The position numbers and the translations under genes were made by a program. A stretch of 64,000 nt of DNA from the NCBI RefSeq assembly GCF_004004565.1, contig NZ_SACM01000003.1, positions 434,001 through 498,000 on the forward strand, read 5' to 3'. A model generated the notes under the pieces. That model was not told the origin of the DNA, did no database searches, and was given only the letters and a program-made list of their open reading frames with translations. Positions 16,713 to 23,963 of the stretch are shown in pieces; the stretch's first letter is position 1, and every line of letters begins with the position of its first letter. This DNA comes from Inhella crocodyli (lineage in GTDB: Bacteria > Pseudomonadota > Gammaproteobacteria > Burkholderiales > Burkholderiaceae_C).

Positions 16713-16748
16713 CGCGAGCCCCGGGGCGGTGGGCGCCCAGGGCTCGCG
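16713..16748 (-). other. second hairpin just after gtsA
   Basis: CGCGAGCCC at 16713-16721 pairs perfectly with GGGCTCGCG at 16740-16748. It lies between the gtsA stop and the terminator at 16664-16703. In this position it may protect the 3' end of the gtsA transcript from nucleases, as intergenic hairpins do in mal operons; this is inference. Confidence 0.5.
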
Positions 16749-16759
16749 TCTCCCTCTGC

Positions 16760-18007
16760 TCAGGACCCCTTGGCCGCGGCGGCGATGCGCTGCTTGGCCT
16801 GCGCCACCGTCATGCTGTCGTTGTTCCAGAACTGGCTCACGACGTCCTTGATGCCGCCTTCCACCGCCGAAGGCACGGCCATGCCGTGGGCGATGGAGGG
16901 CACCAGGCTGCCGCCCTTGGCCGTGGCCAGGAAGTCGGCGTTGCTTTGCTTGGCGCAGTCGTCGAACTTGTCCATCTTCAGGTCGGTGCGCACCGGGATG
17001 GAGCCCTTGTTCAGGTTGAACAGCTCTTGGAACTCGGGCGACATCACGGCCGACGCGAAGTCGCGCTGGGCCGCCTGGTTGGCCGAGTTCTTCAGCTTGA
17101 AGAGCGCAAAGCTGTCGACGTTGAAGGTGAAGCTCTTGGCCGTGCCGGGGGCGGCGGCGCAGACGAAGTCCTTGCCCGGGGCCTTGCCCGCGGCAAGGAA
17201 CTCGCCCTTGGCCCAGTCGCCCATCAGCTGCATGCCGGCCTCGCCCTTGATGACCATGGCCGTGGCCAGGTTCCAGTCGCGGCCGGGGCTGTTCTTGTCG
17301 GTGTAGGCCTTGACCTTGCGGAAGGTCTCCAGCACCTTGTCCATCGTGGCGCTGTTCAGCGTCGCGGCGTCCAGCTGCACCAAAGCCTTCTTGTAGAACT
17401 CCGGCCCACCCACGCCCAGGGCCACCGACTCGAACACGGTGAAGTCCTGCCAGTTCTGGCCGCCGTGGGCCAGGGGGATGACGCCGGCCTTCTTCAGCGC
17501 CTCGGCGGCGACGAAGAACTCGTCCCAGGTGGTGGGCGCCTTCACCCCGGCCTTCTTGAGCACGGCGGCGTTGGCCCACAGCCAGTTCACGCGGTGCACG
17601 TTCACCGGCGCGGCCACGTACTGGCCGTTGAACTTCATCACGTCGCTGACCACCTTGGGCAGCTTGGCGTCCCAGCCCTCGGCCTTGGCCACGGCGTCCA
17701 TCGGCTGCAGCAGGCCTTCGCGCGCCCACTCCTGGATGGAGGGGCCCTTGATTTGCGCCGCCGCCGGGGCGTTGCCCGAGACCACGCGGCTCTTGAGCAC
17801 GGTCATCGCCGAGTCGCCGCCGCCGCCGGCCACGGCGAAGTCCTTCCAGGTGTGGCCCTTGGCCTGCAGGCTGGCCTTCAGGCCTTGCGCGGCCTTGGCC
17901 TCGCCCCCGGCCGTCCACCAGTGCAGCACTTCCACCTCGCCGGCTTGCGCGGCGCTGCTCAAGGCCAGCGCCAGGCTGGCGGCCACCATCGTCAGTTTTG
18001 CGTTCAT
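16760..18007 (-). CDS. gtsA: sugar ABC transporter substrate-binding protein (GtsA type)
   Basis: The 415-residue protein has a Sec signal peptide (MNAKLTMVAASLALALSSAA, cleavage after QA) and a family-1 sugar-binding fold: VEVLHWWTAGGEAKAAQGLK, then AGGGGDSAMTVLKSRVVSGN, IVPSIAHGMAVPS-like closing segments, and C-terminal SQFWNNDSMTVAQAKQRIAA. These features agree with the glucose/mannose-binding GtsA group. It is periplasmic and would hand sugar to GtsBC. The ATG at 18007 has a GAGGAGA-like ribosome-binding site and follows lamB by about 20 bases. Two hairpins separate it from gtsB. Confidence 0.92.
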   Translation of the reverse strand: MNAKLTMVAASLALALSSAAQAGEVEVLHWWTAGGEAKAAQGLKASLQAKGHTWKDFAVAGGGGDSAMTVLKSRVVSGNAPAAAQIKGPSIQEWAREGLLQPMDAVAKAEGWDAKLPKVVSDVMKFNGQYVAAPVNVHRVNWLWANAAVLKKAGVKAPTTWDEFFVAAEALKKAGVIPLAHGGQNWQDFTVFESVALGVGGPEFYKKALVQLDAATLNSATMDKVLETFRKVKAYTDKNSPGRDWNLATAMVIKGEAGMQLMGDWAKGEFLAAGKAPGKDFVCAAAPGTAKSFTFNVDSFALFKLKNSANQAAQRDFASAVMSPEFQELFNLNKGSIPVRTDLKMDKFDDCAKQSNADFLATAKGGSLVPSIAHGMAVPSAVEGGIKDVVSQFWNNDSMTVAQAKQRIAAAAKGS

Positions 18008-18026
18008 CGTGTGTCTCCTCGGGGAA

Positions 18027-19214
18027 TCAGAACCACCACTCGACCTGGGCGCCAGCGCTGGTGCCCGAGGTCTTGCCGTTGAAGGCCGGGTTGCCGGTCA
18101 CGTTGCCCGCGGCGGCGTTCCACTTGGCCGTGGTGACGTAGAAGCGCAGCTCGGGGCGCGACCAGAAGCTGCTGTCGATCGACAGGGTCGGGGCCAGGGT
18201 CAGTTTCGTCAGGCGCGCGGTGGCGCCGCCCTCGGGCTTGTACTGGCTCACGCCCAGCTCGCTGACGAACTTGAAGTGGCGCGACAGGCCGTAGCTCATG
18301 CGCCCGCCGATGGAGCTGGACGTGGTGCTCACGCCCGCGCCGTTGGTTTCCTTGGCCAGCAGCAGCATGACCTGGCCGCCCAGCGCGCCGCTTTGGCCGT
18401 TGAACGACTCGACGATGCGCCAGCCCTTGGCCTTGCTGCCGGCGCTCAGGTCGCCGAAGTTGCTGTTCAGCGCGGCCGAGCCTTGCGACAGCTGCACCCA
18501 CAGGGTGTTGCTCAGGCCCGTGCCCAGGAACTTGCTTTGGTCGTGGCGCAGGGCCAGGGCCGCGCCCGAGGTGCCGCCCGTGAACTGGCCCTTGGTCAAC
18601 GTGGCGAAGACGTTGAGCTTGGCGTCGTCGTTGGCGGGCAGGTTCACCCACTCGAAGTTGACGCGGTGGCCCGGCTTGTTGGGCTGGTCGTCGTTCTTGT
18701 AGTACGCCACACCAAAGGTGCCGCCCACGTTCTTCACGCCAGCGCCCACGCCCTTCATCTCGGTGAAGAAGGTGTCGACGATGTGCACGTCGCCGCGGCG
18801 GCCGCGCTCCTTGCCGATCCAGAAGGTGGCCTCGGGGGCGAAGTCAAAGCCCTTGACCTCGGCCCACAGCTGCTCGATGGCCAGGCCCTTGCCGTCGGTG
18901 TCGGTGTTGCCCGTGTAGTGGTTCGTCATCAGGCTGACGCGGGCCTCCAGGCCGTCCTTCTTGACGTCCTGGCTCAGCAAGAACTCGCCGTACAGGTCGC
19001 ACTCGTTGCCCAGGCGGTACTTCATGCCGCTGGTGCCGCCGTTCAGGGCGTAGCAGGCGCGGTTGGTGCTGTTGCTCGTCAGGCCAGGGCCGGCGCGGAA
19101 GTAACCGCTCCAGTCCACGGCCTGCGCGGTGGGGGCGCTCAACGCGCCGGTCAGGGCCAGCAGGGCGGCCAGGGGCAGGCGCGCCATGCAGCGCACGCCA
19201 GGGGTTCGGGTCAT
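18027..19214 (-). CDS. lamB: LamB-type carbohydrate porin
   Basis: The 395-residue protein has a signal peptide ending AQA, then VDWSGYFRAGPGLTSNSTNR, NECDLYGEFLLSQDV, GFDFAPEATFWIGKERGRRG and VHIVDTFFTEMKGVGAGV, all typical of the LamB/maltoporin family, and ends with the beta-strand and terminal Phe (VEWWF) expected of outer-membrane barrels. It would let sugars cross the outer membrane for the GtsABCD importer. The ATG at 19214 is preceded by GAGGAGA. It is the first gene of the operon; the region upstream carries repeated TGAACGT boxes. Confidence 0.9.
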   Translation of the reverse strand: MTRTPGVRCMARLPLAALLALTGALSAPTAQAVDWSGYFRAGPGLTSNSTNRACYALNGGTSGMKYRLGNECDLYGEFLLSQDVKKDGLEARVSLMTNHYTGNTDTDGKGLAIEQLWAEVKGFDFAPEATFWIGKERGRRGDVHIVDTFFTEMKGVGAGVKNVGGTFGVAYYKNDDQPNKPGHRVNFEWVNLPANDDAKLNVFATLTKGQFTGGTSGAALALRHDQSKFLGTGLSNTLWVQLSQGSAALNSNFGDLSAGSKAKGWRIVESFNGQSGALGGQVMLLLAKETNGAGVSTTSSSIGGRMSYGLSRHFKFVSELGVSQYKPEGGATARLTKLTLAPTLSIDSSFWSRPELRFYVTTAKWNAAAGNVTGNPAFNGKTSGTSAGAQVEWWF

Positions 19215-19268
19215 GGGGGGGTCTCCTCGGGGTTTTGGTGCTGCTGTGGCGCCAGGTTCCGGATCCCG

Positions 19269-19370
19269 ACGTTCAGCAAACGTTCATGTTCGCTAGCGGG
19301 GCGGATGTTAAGGAGACGTTCAGGTCGATGAATCGGTAGTTACCTTAATGTTTCATGAACACCTGGTAAC
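19269..19370 (-). promoter_or_regulatory. repeat-rich control region of the sugar operon
   Basis: Three direct copies of ACGTTCA lie at 19269-19275, 19280-19286 and 19316-19322; the first two are 11 bases apart, one helical turn. TTCATGAA, a perfect palindrome, lies at 19352-19359 inside the wider pair GTTACC (19339-19344) / GGTAAC (19365-19370). On the coding strand the boxes read TGAACGT, with the AACGTT-like core common in LacI-family operators. The region from 19215 to 19408 holds no gene. Which regulator binds cannot be told, since none is encoded next to the operon. Confidence 0.5.
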
Positions 19371-19635
19371 TCCGGGGGTCGAGGCCCCGGGGCGCCGTGG
19401 CGGCGCCTTCAGGGGGCGCGGCGCTCGAAGTGCAGCAGGTCCCACCAGGCCCCGCCCAGCTCCAGGCTGCGGGTGGAGCGGCCGTACACGCTGAAGCCGT
19501 TGCGCGTCAGCACGCGCACGGAGCCCAGGTTCTCGGGCCGGGCGGTGGCCTCCAAGCGCACCAGGCCGTGCACGCCAAAGGCCTGCGCCAGCACCAAGCG
19601 CACGGCCTCGCTGGCCACGCCGCGGCCGGCGTGCC

Positions 19636-19667
19636 AGGAGTCTGGGTGGCAGCAGCTCAGGCTGGCG
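19636..19667 (+). repeat. left terminal inverted repeat of the fold-back element
   Basis: 32 bp beginning AGGAGTCTGGGTGGCAGCAG and ending GCTGGCG; a perfect inverse copy of 19866-19897. Confidence 0.9.
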
Positions 19668-19865
19668 CCGAGGTCCCAGGGGCGACAGGCTAGGCGTCGG
19701 CGACGCCGCGTGGCAGGCCACGTCAGGAGCCGGCAACGACGCTTGTCGCCCCTGTGGCTCGGCCCGAAGGGTGGCCCCTGGATCCGGCGCATACGTTGTC
19801 GCTCCTTCTTGTGGACACGAGTCCACGGCGGCGTCGCTCCTAGCCTGCGCCGGATCCAGGGACCA

Positions 19866-19897
19866 CGCCAGCCTGAGCTGCTGCCACCCAGACTCCT
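19866..19897 (-). repeat. right terminal inverted repeat of the fold-back element
   Basis: 32 bp, the exact reverse complement of 19636-19667, ending CACCCAGACTCCT on the plus strand. The stop codon that truncates the GNAT gene is made from the last bases of this repeat and one flanking base. Confidence 0.9.
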
Positions 19898-20191
19898 AGC
19901 CCACGCGGTAGCCCAGGTCGGCCGCGTGAAAGTGCGCGCGGCGCACGCGGCTCAGGTTCACGCGGCCCACCAGGGCGCCGGTGGCGTCGCGCACCAGGTA
20001 CTGAAAGCCCAGGTCGGCCGCTGCCTCGCGCTGGGCCTGGGCGATGGCGGCTTGCACGCCCCCAGGTTCGTAGTAGGCCGCGGGCCGGGCGTTGATGTGC
20101 GACTCGAAGTACGCGCGGTTGGCCAGTTCGAAGGCCAGCAGCGCGTCGGCGTCGGCCGGCGTGGGCGGGTCCAGGCGCAGCCGGGGCGCGG

Positions 20192-20614
20192 TCATGCGCG
20201 CGGGCCCGGCGGGATGGCGTAGGTGCCCACGGCGTGCGCCACGGGCTCGTCCAGGCCCTCGGAGTACAGCGTCACCTCCCCCACCGCCAAGCGCTGGCCC
20301 ACCTTCATCAGGCGGCACACGCCCACCACGCGGCGGTCGGCCGCGGGCTTGCGCAGGAAGTGGATGCTCAGGTCCGTGGTCACCGCCAGGGGCACGAGGC
20401 CGATGGCGCCCAGCACCGCCACGTACAGCGCCACGTCGGCCACGGCCATCAGCACGGGGCCCGACACCGTGCCCCCCGGCCGCAGCTCGGCCGGGCCCAC
20501 GGCGTGCGCCACGGTGGCGCCGCCAGGCTCGACCGACAGCACCGTGCAGCGGGTTTGCGGGAACTCCGCGGCCAAGAAGGCCGCGATCGCGTCGCGGTCG
20601 GGCAGGGCCGTCAC
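20192..20614 (-). CDS. PaaI/hotdog-fold thioesterase family protein
   Basis: The 140-residue protein has the hotdog signature of PaaI-type thioesterases: VAHAVGPAELRPGGTVSGPV, LMAVADVALYVAVLGAIG, AVTTDLSIHFLRKPAADR and VGEVTLYSEG. Such enzymes hydrolyse acyl-CoA thioesters in the cytoplasm; the substrate here is unknown. The start is a GTG at 20614, ten bases after the stop of the VOC gene; the longer open frame upstream runs through that gene and is a shadow. Its TGA overlaps the ATG of the broken GNAT gene. Three genes, VOC, PaaI and GNAT, thus form one transcript. Confidence 0.85.
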   Translation of the reverse strand: MTALPDRDAIAAFLAAEFPQTRCTVLSVEPGGATVAHAVGPAELRPGGTVSGPVLMAVADVALYVAVLGAIGLVPLAVTTDLSIHFLRKPAADRRVVGVCRLMKVGQRLAVGEVTLYSEGLDEPVAHAVGTYAIPPGPRA

Positions 20615-20624
20615 GGCGTGGGGC

Positions 20625-21026
20625 TCAGCCGGCCTTCTTGGGGCGGTGCAGCGCGCACAGCTTGTGGCCGTCGGGGTCGCGCACGTAGGCCAGGTGCAGC
20701 ACGCCGGCCACGCTTTCGCGCGGGCCCGGGGGCTGCTCGATGGACGTGCCGCCGTGGGCCACCGCCACGTCGTGGAAGCGCTGCACCTGCTCGGGGCTGT
20801 CGCACAAGAAGCCCAGCGTGCCGCCGTTGGCCACCGTGGCCGGCTCGCCGTTGATGGGCTGGCACACGCCAAAGCTGGCGCCGCCGTGGCGCCAGAACGC
20901 GCGCCAGTGGCCGGTGCCGGCCTGGCTGCGCGCGCCCGGGGCGGCGCCCAGCACGCCGAGCACGGCGTCGTAGAAGGCGATGGCGCGGTCCAAGTCGGCG
21001 GTGCCGACCATCACGTGGCTGAACAT
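20625..21026 (-). CDS. VOC (glyoxalase/dioxygenase fold) family protein
   Basis: The 133-residue protein starts MFSHVMVGTADLDRAIAFYD and contains FWRHGGASFGVCQPINGEPA and DPDGHKLCALHRPKK, the beta-alpha-beta-beta-beta pattern and motifs of the vicinal-oxygen-chelate superfamily. Members act as glyoxalases, dioxygenases or resistance proteins, so the reaction cannot be told. The ATG at 21026 has CAGGAGA upstream; further in-frame codons are not coding. First gene of the VOC-PaaI-GNAT operon. Confidence 0.87.
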   Translation of the reverse strand: MFSHVMVGTADLDRAIAFYDAVLGVLGAAPGARSQAGTGHWRAFWRHGGASFGVCQPINGEPATVANGGTLGFLCDSPEQVQRFHDVAVAHGGTSIEQPPGPRESVAGVLHLAYVRDPDGHKLCALHRPKKAG

Positions 21027-21137
21027 GGGTGGGGTCTCCTGAAGGGGGGAAGGGATGGATGGGCCGACCGCGTCAGGCCAGGGGCCTGGCGGCGCGGCGC
21101 TGCCGAGAGTGGACCTCAAACGCGCCGGGCTTGCCGG

Positions 21138-21410
21138 TCAGCGCTCGGCATCCAGCACGAAGACCATGCCGAAGGCGCCGACGGACACCGTGCGTCCGTT
21201 CACCGTCGTGTACGAGGCCACCCCCAGCGGGTGGTAAGTGGACGTGAAGGCCGCCAGCGCGCCCAGCCCCAGGGCGCCCGCCAAAGGGCTGCGCTCCGCC
21301 ACCGCGGCCTTGATCTTGTCGCGGTGCTGCTCGGGGGAGGGGTTGAGCAGGAAGGCGGCGGCGGTGAGGGCGGCGCCGGTGGCGGCGGCGATGAGGGTCG
21401 TTTTGGTCAT
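21138..21410 (-). CDS. small membrane-anchored protein (90 aa)
   Basis: The product begins MTKTTLIAAATGAALTAAAF, an N-terminal hydrophobic anchor or uncleaved signal, followed by NPSPEQHRDKIKAAVAE and a C-terminal beta-rich part (TSTYHPLGVASYTTVNGRTV, then SVGAFGMVFV). The layout recalls small DUF4359-like exported proteins, but the match is from memory and weak. The ATG at 21410 is chosen because the hydrophobic stretch then lies at the N-terminus. It is the last high-GC gene before the lower-GC islet that starts near 21500. Confidence 0.6.
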   Translation of the reverse strand: MTKTTLIAAATGAALTAAAFLLNPSPEQHRDKIKAAVAERSPLAGALGLGALAAFTSTYHPLGVASYTTVNGRTVSVGAFGMVFVLDAER

Positions 21411-21518
21411 GGGAATGCAGCTCGCAAAGTCAGGAAGGATGGCGCCCGACGCCGAAGTCAACAGCCAAAGCAACGCTGGTCGGGAACATCAAGGACATGA
21501 AACCGGTGCAAGTGCAAG

Positions 21519-21857
21519 TCATGACTGGCCCTCTCGCAAGCCGAACGTCTTCGCGAACTCTGGATCCACCCAGACCGACTGGACTTGGCCTGGCTGCAAG
21601 ACCACCGGCTCGGGCTCAGACAGCCCTGCACTGAACGCAGCAAGGGACTCGGCGAGAAGAGTGGCTGCGTTGGTGTCGTGGTCCCAAAAGGCAACGCCGC
21701 CTGACCGCAGCACCACGAAGAAGTTGCCGCAACCATCTTCTGCCAAAACTTCGCCTTGCAAGCCTTCCGGTCGCGAGCCCTGAAAGGCACGGATGACGCC
21801 GTATTCATCGCCCTCTTGGCTCCGGAATACCTTTCCTTCCATTTCAATTGCAAACAT
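21519..21857 (-). CDS. SMI1/KNR4 (SUKH) family protein, immunity-like
   Basis: The 112-residue protein contains GEVLAEDGCGNFFVVLRSGG followed by VAFWDHDTNAATLLAESLAAF, the core of the SUKH (SMI1/KNR4) fold. In bacteria this superfamily is the commonest immunity-protein family of polymorphic and contact-dependent toxins; a few members have other roles. No toxin is adjacent. The ATG at 21857 begins MFAIEMEGKVFRSQEG. The gene lies at the edge of an islet of lower GC with other immunity-type genes on the same strand. Confidence 0.75.
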   Translation of the reverse strand: MFAIEMEGKVFRSQEGDEYGVIRAFQGSRPEGLQGEVLAEDGCGNFFVVLRSGGVAFWDHDTNAATLLAESLAAFSAGLSEPEPVVLQPGQVQSVWVDPEFAKTFGLREGQS

Positions 21858-21910
21858 GTGGGCTGCCTTAAGGCGTTGACGGTCTTATCAGGAAATTCCA
21901 GGGCTGTGTT

Positions 21911-22267
21911 CTAGGACTGCGTTTGGGCAAGAATATTTTTCAAAACCCGATCTGGATCCAAGTCGAAACCAGTAGCCGACGCGCCACTCCAATTCACACC
22001 AACCAACAATCCATCCTTGGCGAGACCGGGAGCCCACCGCTCCAAAAACTCACGCAGTTCTAGCTCATAAGGAACAAATCCAAAGTATGCAGGAACCGTG
22101 GCAATGATCTTTTCTGCGCGACTTTTGGTGGACCAAAAAGGTTGCGCCCTCTTCCCATCGCTGTTCATTGGCGCAGGAAAACCCTCTTTGTCTCGGATGG
22201 TCCAAAGCCTGCCATTGCGAGCCACCTCTTGGTAAAAAACCGCGGCGTGTGCTGATGAAATAGACAA
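21911..22267 (-). CDS. DUF2750 domain protein
   Basis: The 118-residue protein carries the hallmark stretches of DUF2750: FYQEVARNGRLWTIRDKEGF, SDGKRAQPFWSTKSRAEKII and WAPGLAKDGLLVGVNWSGAS. The family has no proven function but is frequent in arrays of putative immunity genes. The start is a TTG at 22267 with AGGAG five bases upstream, which decides the start. The gene sits in a stretch clearly richer in A and T than its surroundings. Confidence 0.85.
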   Translation of the reverse strand: MSISSAHAAVFYQEVARNGRLWTIRDKEGFPAPMNSDGKRAQPFWSTKSRAEKIIATVPAYFGFVPYELELREFLERWAPGLAKDGLLVGVNWSGASATGFDLDPDRVLKNILAQTQS

Positions 22268-22336
22268 TCAAACTCCTGACAGAAGCGACGCAACGAGAGC
22301 GCTGACTTACCAAGCTGCGCCGGATTTTCCTGTGGC

Positions 22337-22771
22337 TCAACGCTCAACAGGCGGGAAATCTTCGTGGCATCTTGGCAAGTAACCCCAAATGCGCACGATA
22401 TCTTTCTGGACCTCGTATTCAAATCCGATGCGTTGAATCATGGAGATGATTTCATCTGAATGGTCCGTGATCTTCGGTGGCATCAATCGCCCCATCTGAG
22501 TGCGCTCATGAAGACCAATATCAAACCACTGCACACATGTAAAGGGAAATGGCAAGTGGTAGAACCATTCAACGTCCCAGTCGGAAACATGGCCTGTGAC
22601 TGATTTTGAACGGTAGGACGGCCGCCAGCCGGACATGCCGCGCACAAACGAAATGAGCTCATTCCATTTGGTGAAGTTGGCTGCGCCAACCAACCCACGT
22701 AAAGCCGCCTTCTCCCGAAAGTCATCTGCGATGTTCCGGGGATTGGCATCTGCCATTGGAAGCGAAATCAT
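22337..22771 (-). CDS. DUF6678-like protein
   Basis: The product of about 144 residues contains NFTKWNELISFVRGMSGWRP, SDWDVEWFYHLPFPF and a C-terminal IGFEYEVQKDIVRIWGYLPR. The TKWNEL and WEWFYHL-like motifs recall DUF6678 proteins, an uncharacterised group seen in putative immunity loci; the assignment is tentative. The ATG at 22771 has AAGG upstream; a TTG at 22777 adds two residues. Codon use and GC fit the neighbouring DUF2750 and DUF695 genes rather than the rest of the window. Confidence 0.65.
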   Translation of the reverse strand: MISLPMADANPRNIADDFREKAALRGLVGAANFTKWNELISFVRGMSGWRPSYRSKSVTGHVSDWDVEWFYHLPFPFTCVQWFDIGLHERTQMGRLMPPKITDHSDEIISMIQRIGFEYEVQKDIVRIWGYLPRCHEDFPPVER

Positions 22772-22858
22772 TGGCAAGCCTTACGAATCAACTGAAACCC
22801 ATTTTCCAATCCATCAGAACGAAAGGGAGCGAGGTTGAATGTCATGCTCGATACGGTT

Positions 22859-23371
22859 CTAATTTTTGATGAAAGGGGCAGCAATAAGCCACTGCGGGTC
22901 TTGTTGAATCTCGTAAGCGAAGCCTCTCACCAAGCCCTCTTTGTTCACTTGCGACTGAAGGTATTGGTGAACAACATCAGGGTCATCAAAGTACACAAAC
23001 ACATGGAGAAAGGTGTCACCAAACAAATGACCCAAATAATGCGCGACTGTGAGGCTCTTGATGCCTTCAACCAATTCGTCTTCTAGTTTGTTTGCAACTG
23101 CAATCTCTTCACCCTTTGGCAAGCCGTTCGCATACAAAGCAGCTTCGTTGAGTGTGATACTTAGCCTCAAACACCAAGAAAACTTCTTCTTGTAGGCGTA
23201 GTTTTTGTAGGCCGCGTTGAATGAACCAATGACAGGTTTTCCGTCAATTTTCCCCTCAAGCACCATGAATTTTTCTACAGGGAATATTTCTTGAGGCTTG
23301 GCAGCATTTGCCATGGAGCCGAAAATCAAAGAAATTAGTGAGGCAAACATAACTCCATTCAACAGACTCAT
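22859..23371 (-). CDS. exported DUF695 domain protein
   Basis: The protein of about 170 residues has a signal peptide (SLLNGVMFASLISLIFGSMANA) and then a DUF695 domain: MVLEGKIDGKPVIGSFNAAY, SITLNEAALYANGLPKGEEI and ANKLEDELVEGI, ending FLHVFVYFDDPDVVHQYL. DUF695 is an uncharacterised family found with other immunity-type genes; export of this copy is unusual and would suit protection in the periplasm. The ATG at 23371 has AAGG at good distance; a GTG at 23377 is too close to it. Lower GC than the window average. Confidence 0.75.
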   Translation of the reverse strand: MSLLNGVMFASLISLIFGSMANAAKPQEIFPVEKFMVLEGKIDGKPVIGSFNAAYKNYAYKKKFSWCLRLSITLNEAALYANGLPKGEEIAVANKLEDELVEGIKSLTVAHYLGHLFGDTFLHVFVYFDDPDVVHQYLQSQVNKEGLVRGFAYEIQQDPQWLIAAPFIKN

Positions 23372-23525
23372 GGACACCTTCTCGCGATGCGCCTCAAGCG
23401 CAACTAGTAGTTAACAAGTTGAAGGGGAGCAGGCGCTGCCGAGAATCACCAATGCGCACGCCCTATATCAAAGCCGCTGTCGGCATTTCCAGTGATTGAT
23501 TTATGAGCCACATCCCTGCCTAGCG

Positions 23526-23894
23526 CTAGACGGGCCACTTGGACACCGGTTCGGTGCGAGCGGGGGAGCCCTTGGCAACGCTCTCGTTCACGCTGCTTAG
23601 AAGCGTCTGCACCAAGACCGGGGGACCCGACAGACTCAGGCCAACGTAGGTCTCGGCCCTGAGGCGAAGCTGCCCCTCGGGCAAGGTGACGCGATAGGTG
23701 ACGATCTCTTGGGAGCCGCCAACGCCCCAATCCGGACGGCCCATTTGGCCGCCAGCGGCCCGCACGGCAGCACGAACGCGGGCCAGCAGAGCGTCGTCAT
23801 GTTCGTCGCCCAGACGCACTTCGGTGGCGCCGGGTGGATCGGCATCCAGACCCGAAGGGGCGCGACGTCGGAACAGGGCTGAGAGCGAGCGCAT
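23526..23894 (-). CDS. hypothetical protein (122 aa)
   Basis: An ATG at 23894 opens a 122-residue protein with a basic N-terminus (RSLSALFRRRAP), a helix (DDALLARVRAAVRAAGGQMG) and a beta-rich tail with SQEIVTYRVTLPEGQLRLRA and TYVGLSLSGPPVLVQTLL. No signal peptide, membrane span or family is recognised. It lies between the low-GC islet and a DUF4188 gene, back in high-GC sequence. Confidence 0.55.
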   Translation of the reverse strand: MRSLSALFRRRAPSGLDADPPGATEVRLGDEHDDALLARVRAAVRAAGGQMGRPDWGVGGSQEIVTYRVTLPEGQLRLRAETYVGLSLSGPPVLVQTLLSSVNESVAKGSPARTEPVSKWPV

Positions 23895-23963
23895 GAGCCC
23901 GATTCTGGGTGGAACGCGGCACACGCCGCTGCAATCGCGCCCAGTGGCTCGCTCAGCCGCCCC

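Larger units (their letters stand above)
19636..19897. mobile_element. 262-bp MITE-like fold-back element inside the GNAT gene
   Basis: The element has perfect 32-bp terminal inverted repeats and an inner 16-bp inverted repeat (19776-19791 / 19846-19861, CCCTGGATCCGGCGCA), plus GGGGCGACA / TGTCGCCCC at 19679-19687 / 19744-19752. After the termini the two arms remain related, sharing CAGGCTAGG and GCGACGCCG, so the whole can fold back on itself. It encodes no transposase. Insertion left at most a one-base (T) target duplication. It is therefore a non-autonomous element moved by an enzyme encoded elsewhere, or a structure-driven insertion. Confidence 0.8.
19409..20195 (-). pseudogene. GNAT (RimJ/RimL type) acetyltransferase gene split by an insertion
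   Basis: The N-terminal half starts at ATG 20195 (MTAPRLRLDPPTPADADALL) and runs to LGYRVG, where a TAG created by inserted DNA stops it. The C-terminal half resumes at 19636 with WHAGRGVASEAVRLVLAQAF and ends at 19409. Removing 19636-19897 exactly joins them in frame as LGYRVG-WHAGRG, the acetyl-CoA-binding loop region, giving a 174-residue protein of normal GNAT length. No other frameshift or stop is seen, so the disruption looks recent. The start overlaps the stop of the PaaI-type gene (ATGA), making it the third gene of a small operon. Confidence 0.85.

Noticed and set aside
13869-19214. A maltose-specific import system
   Set aside because: LamB and MalK-like parts fit maltose, but the permease and binding protein resemble the glucose/mannose GtsABC set, so the sugar was not called maltose.
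19636-19897. Integron attC site or REP element
   Set aside because: The perfect 32-bp termini and 262-bp size do not fit attC core sites or REP units, and no integrase or cassette is near.
19409-20195. Two separate small acetyltransferase genes
   Set aside because: The halves are complementary N- and C-terminal parts of one GNAT domain and join in frame when the fold-back element is removed.
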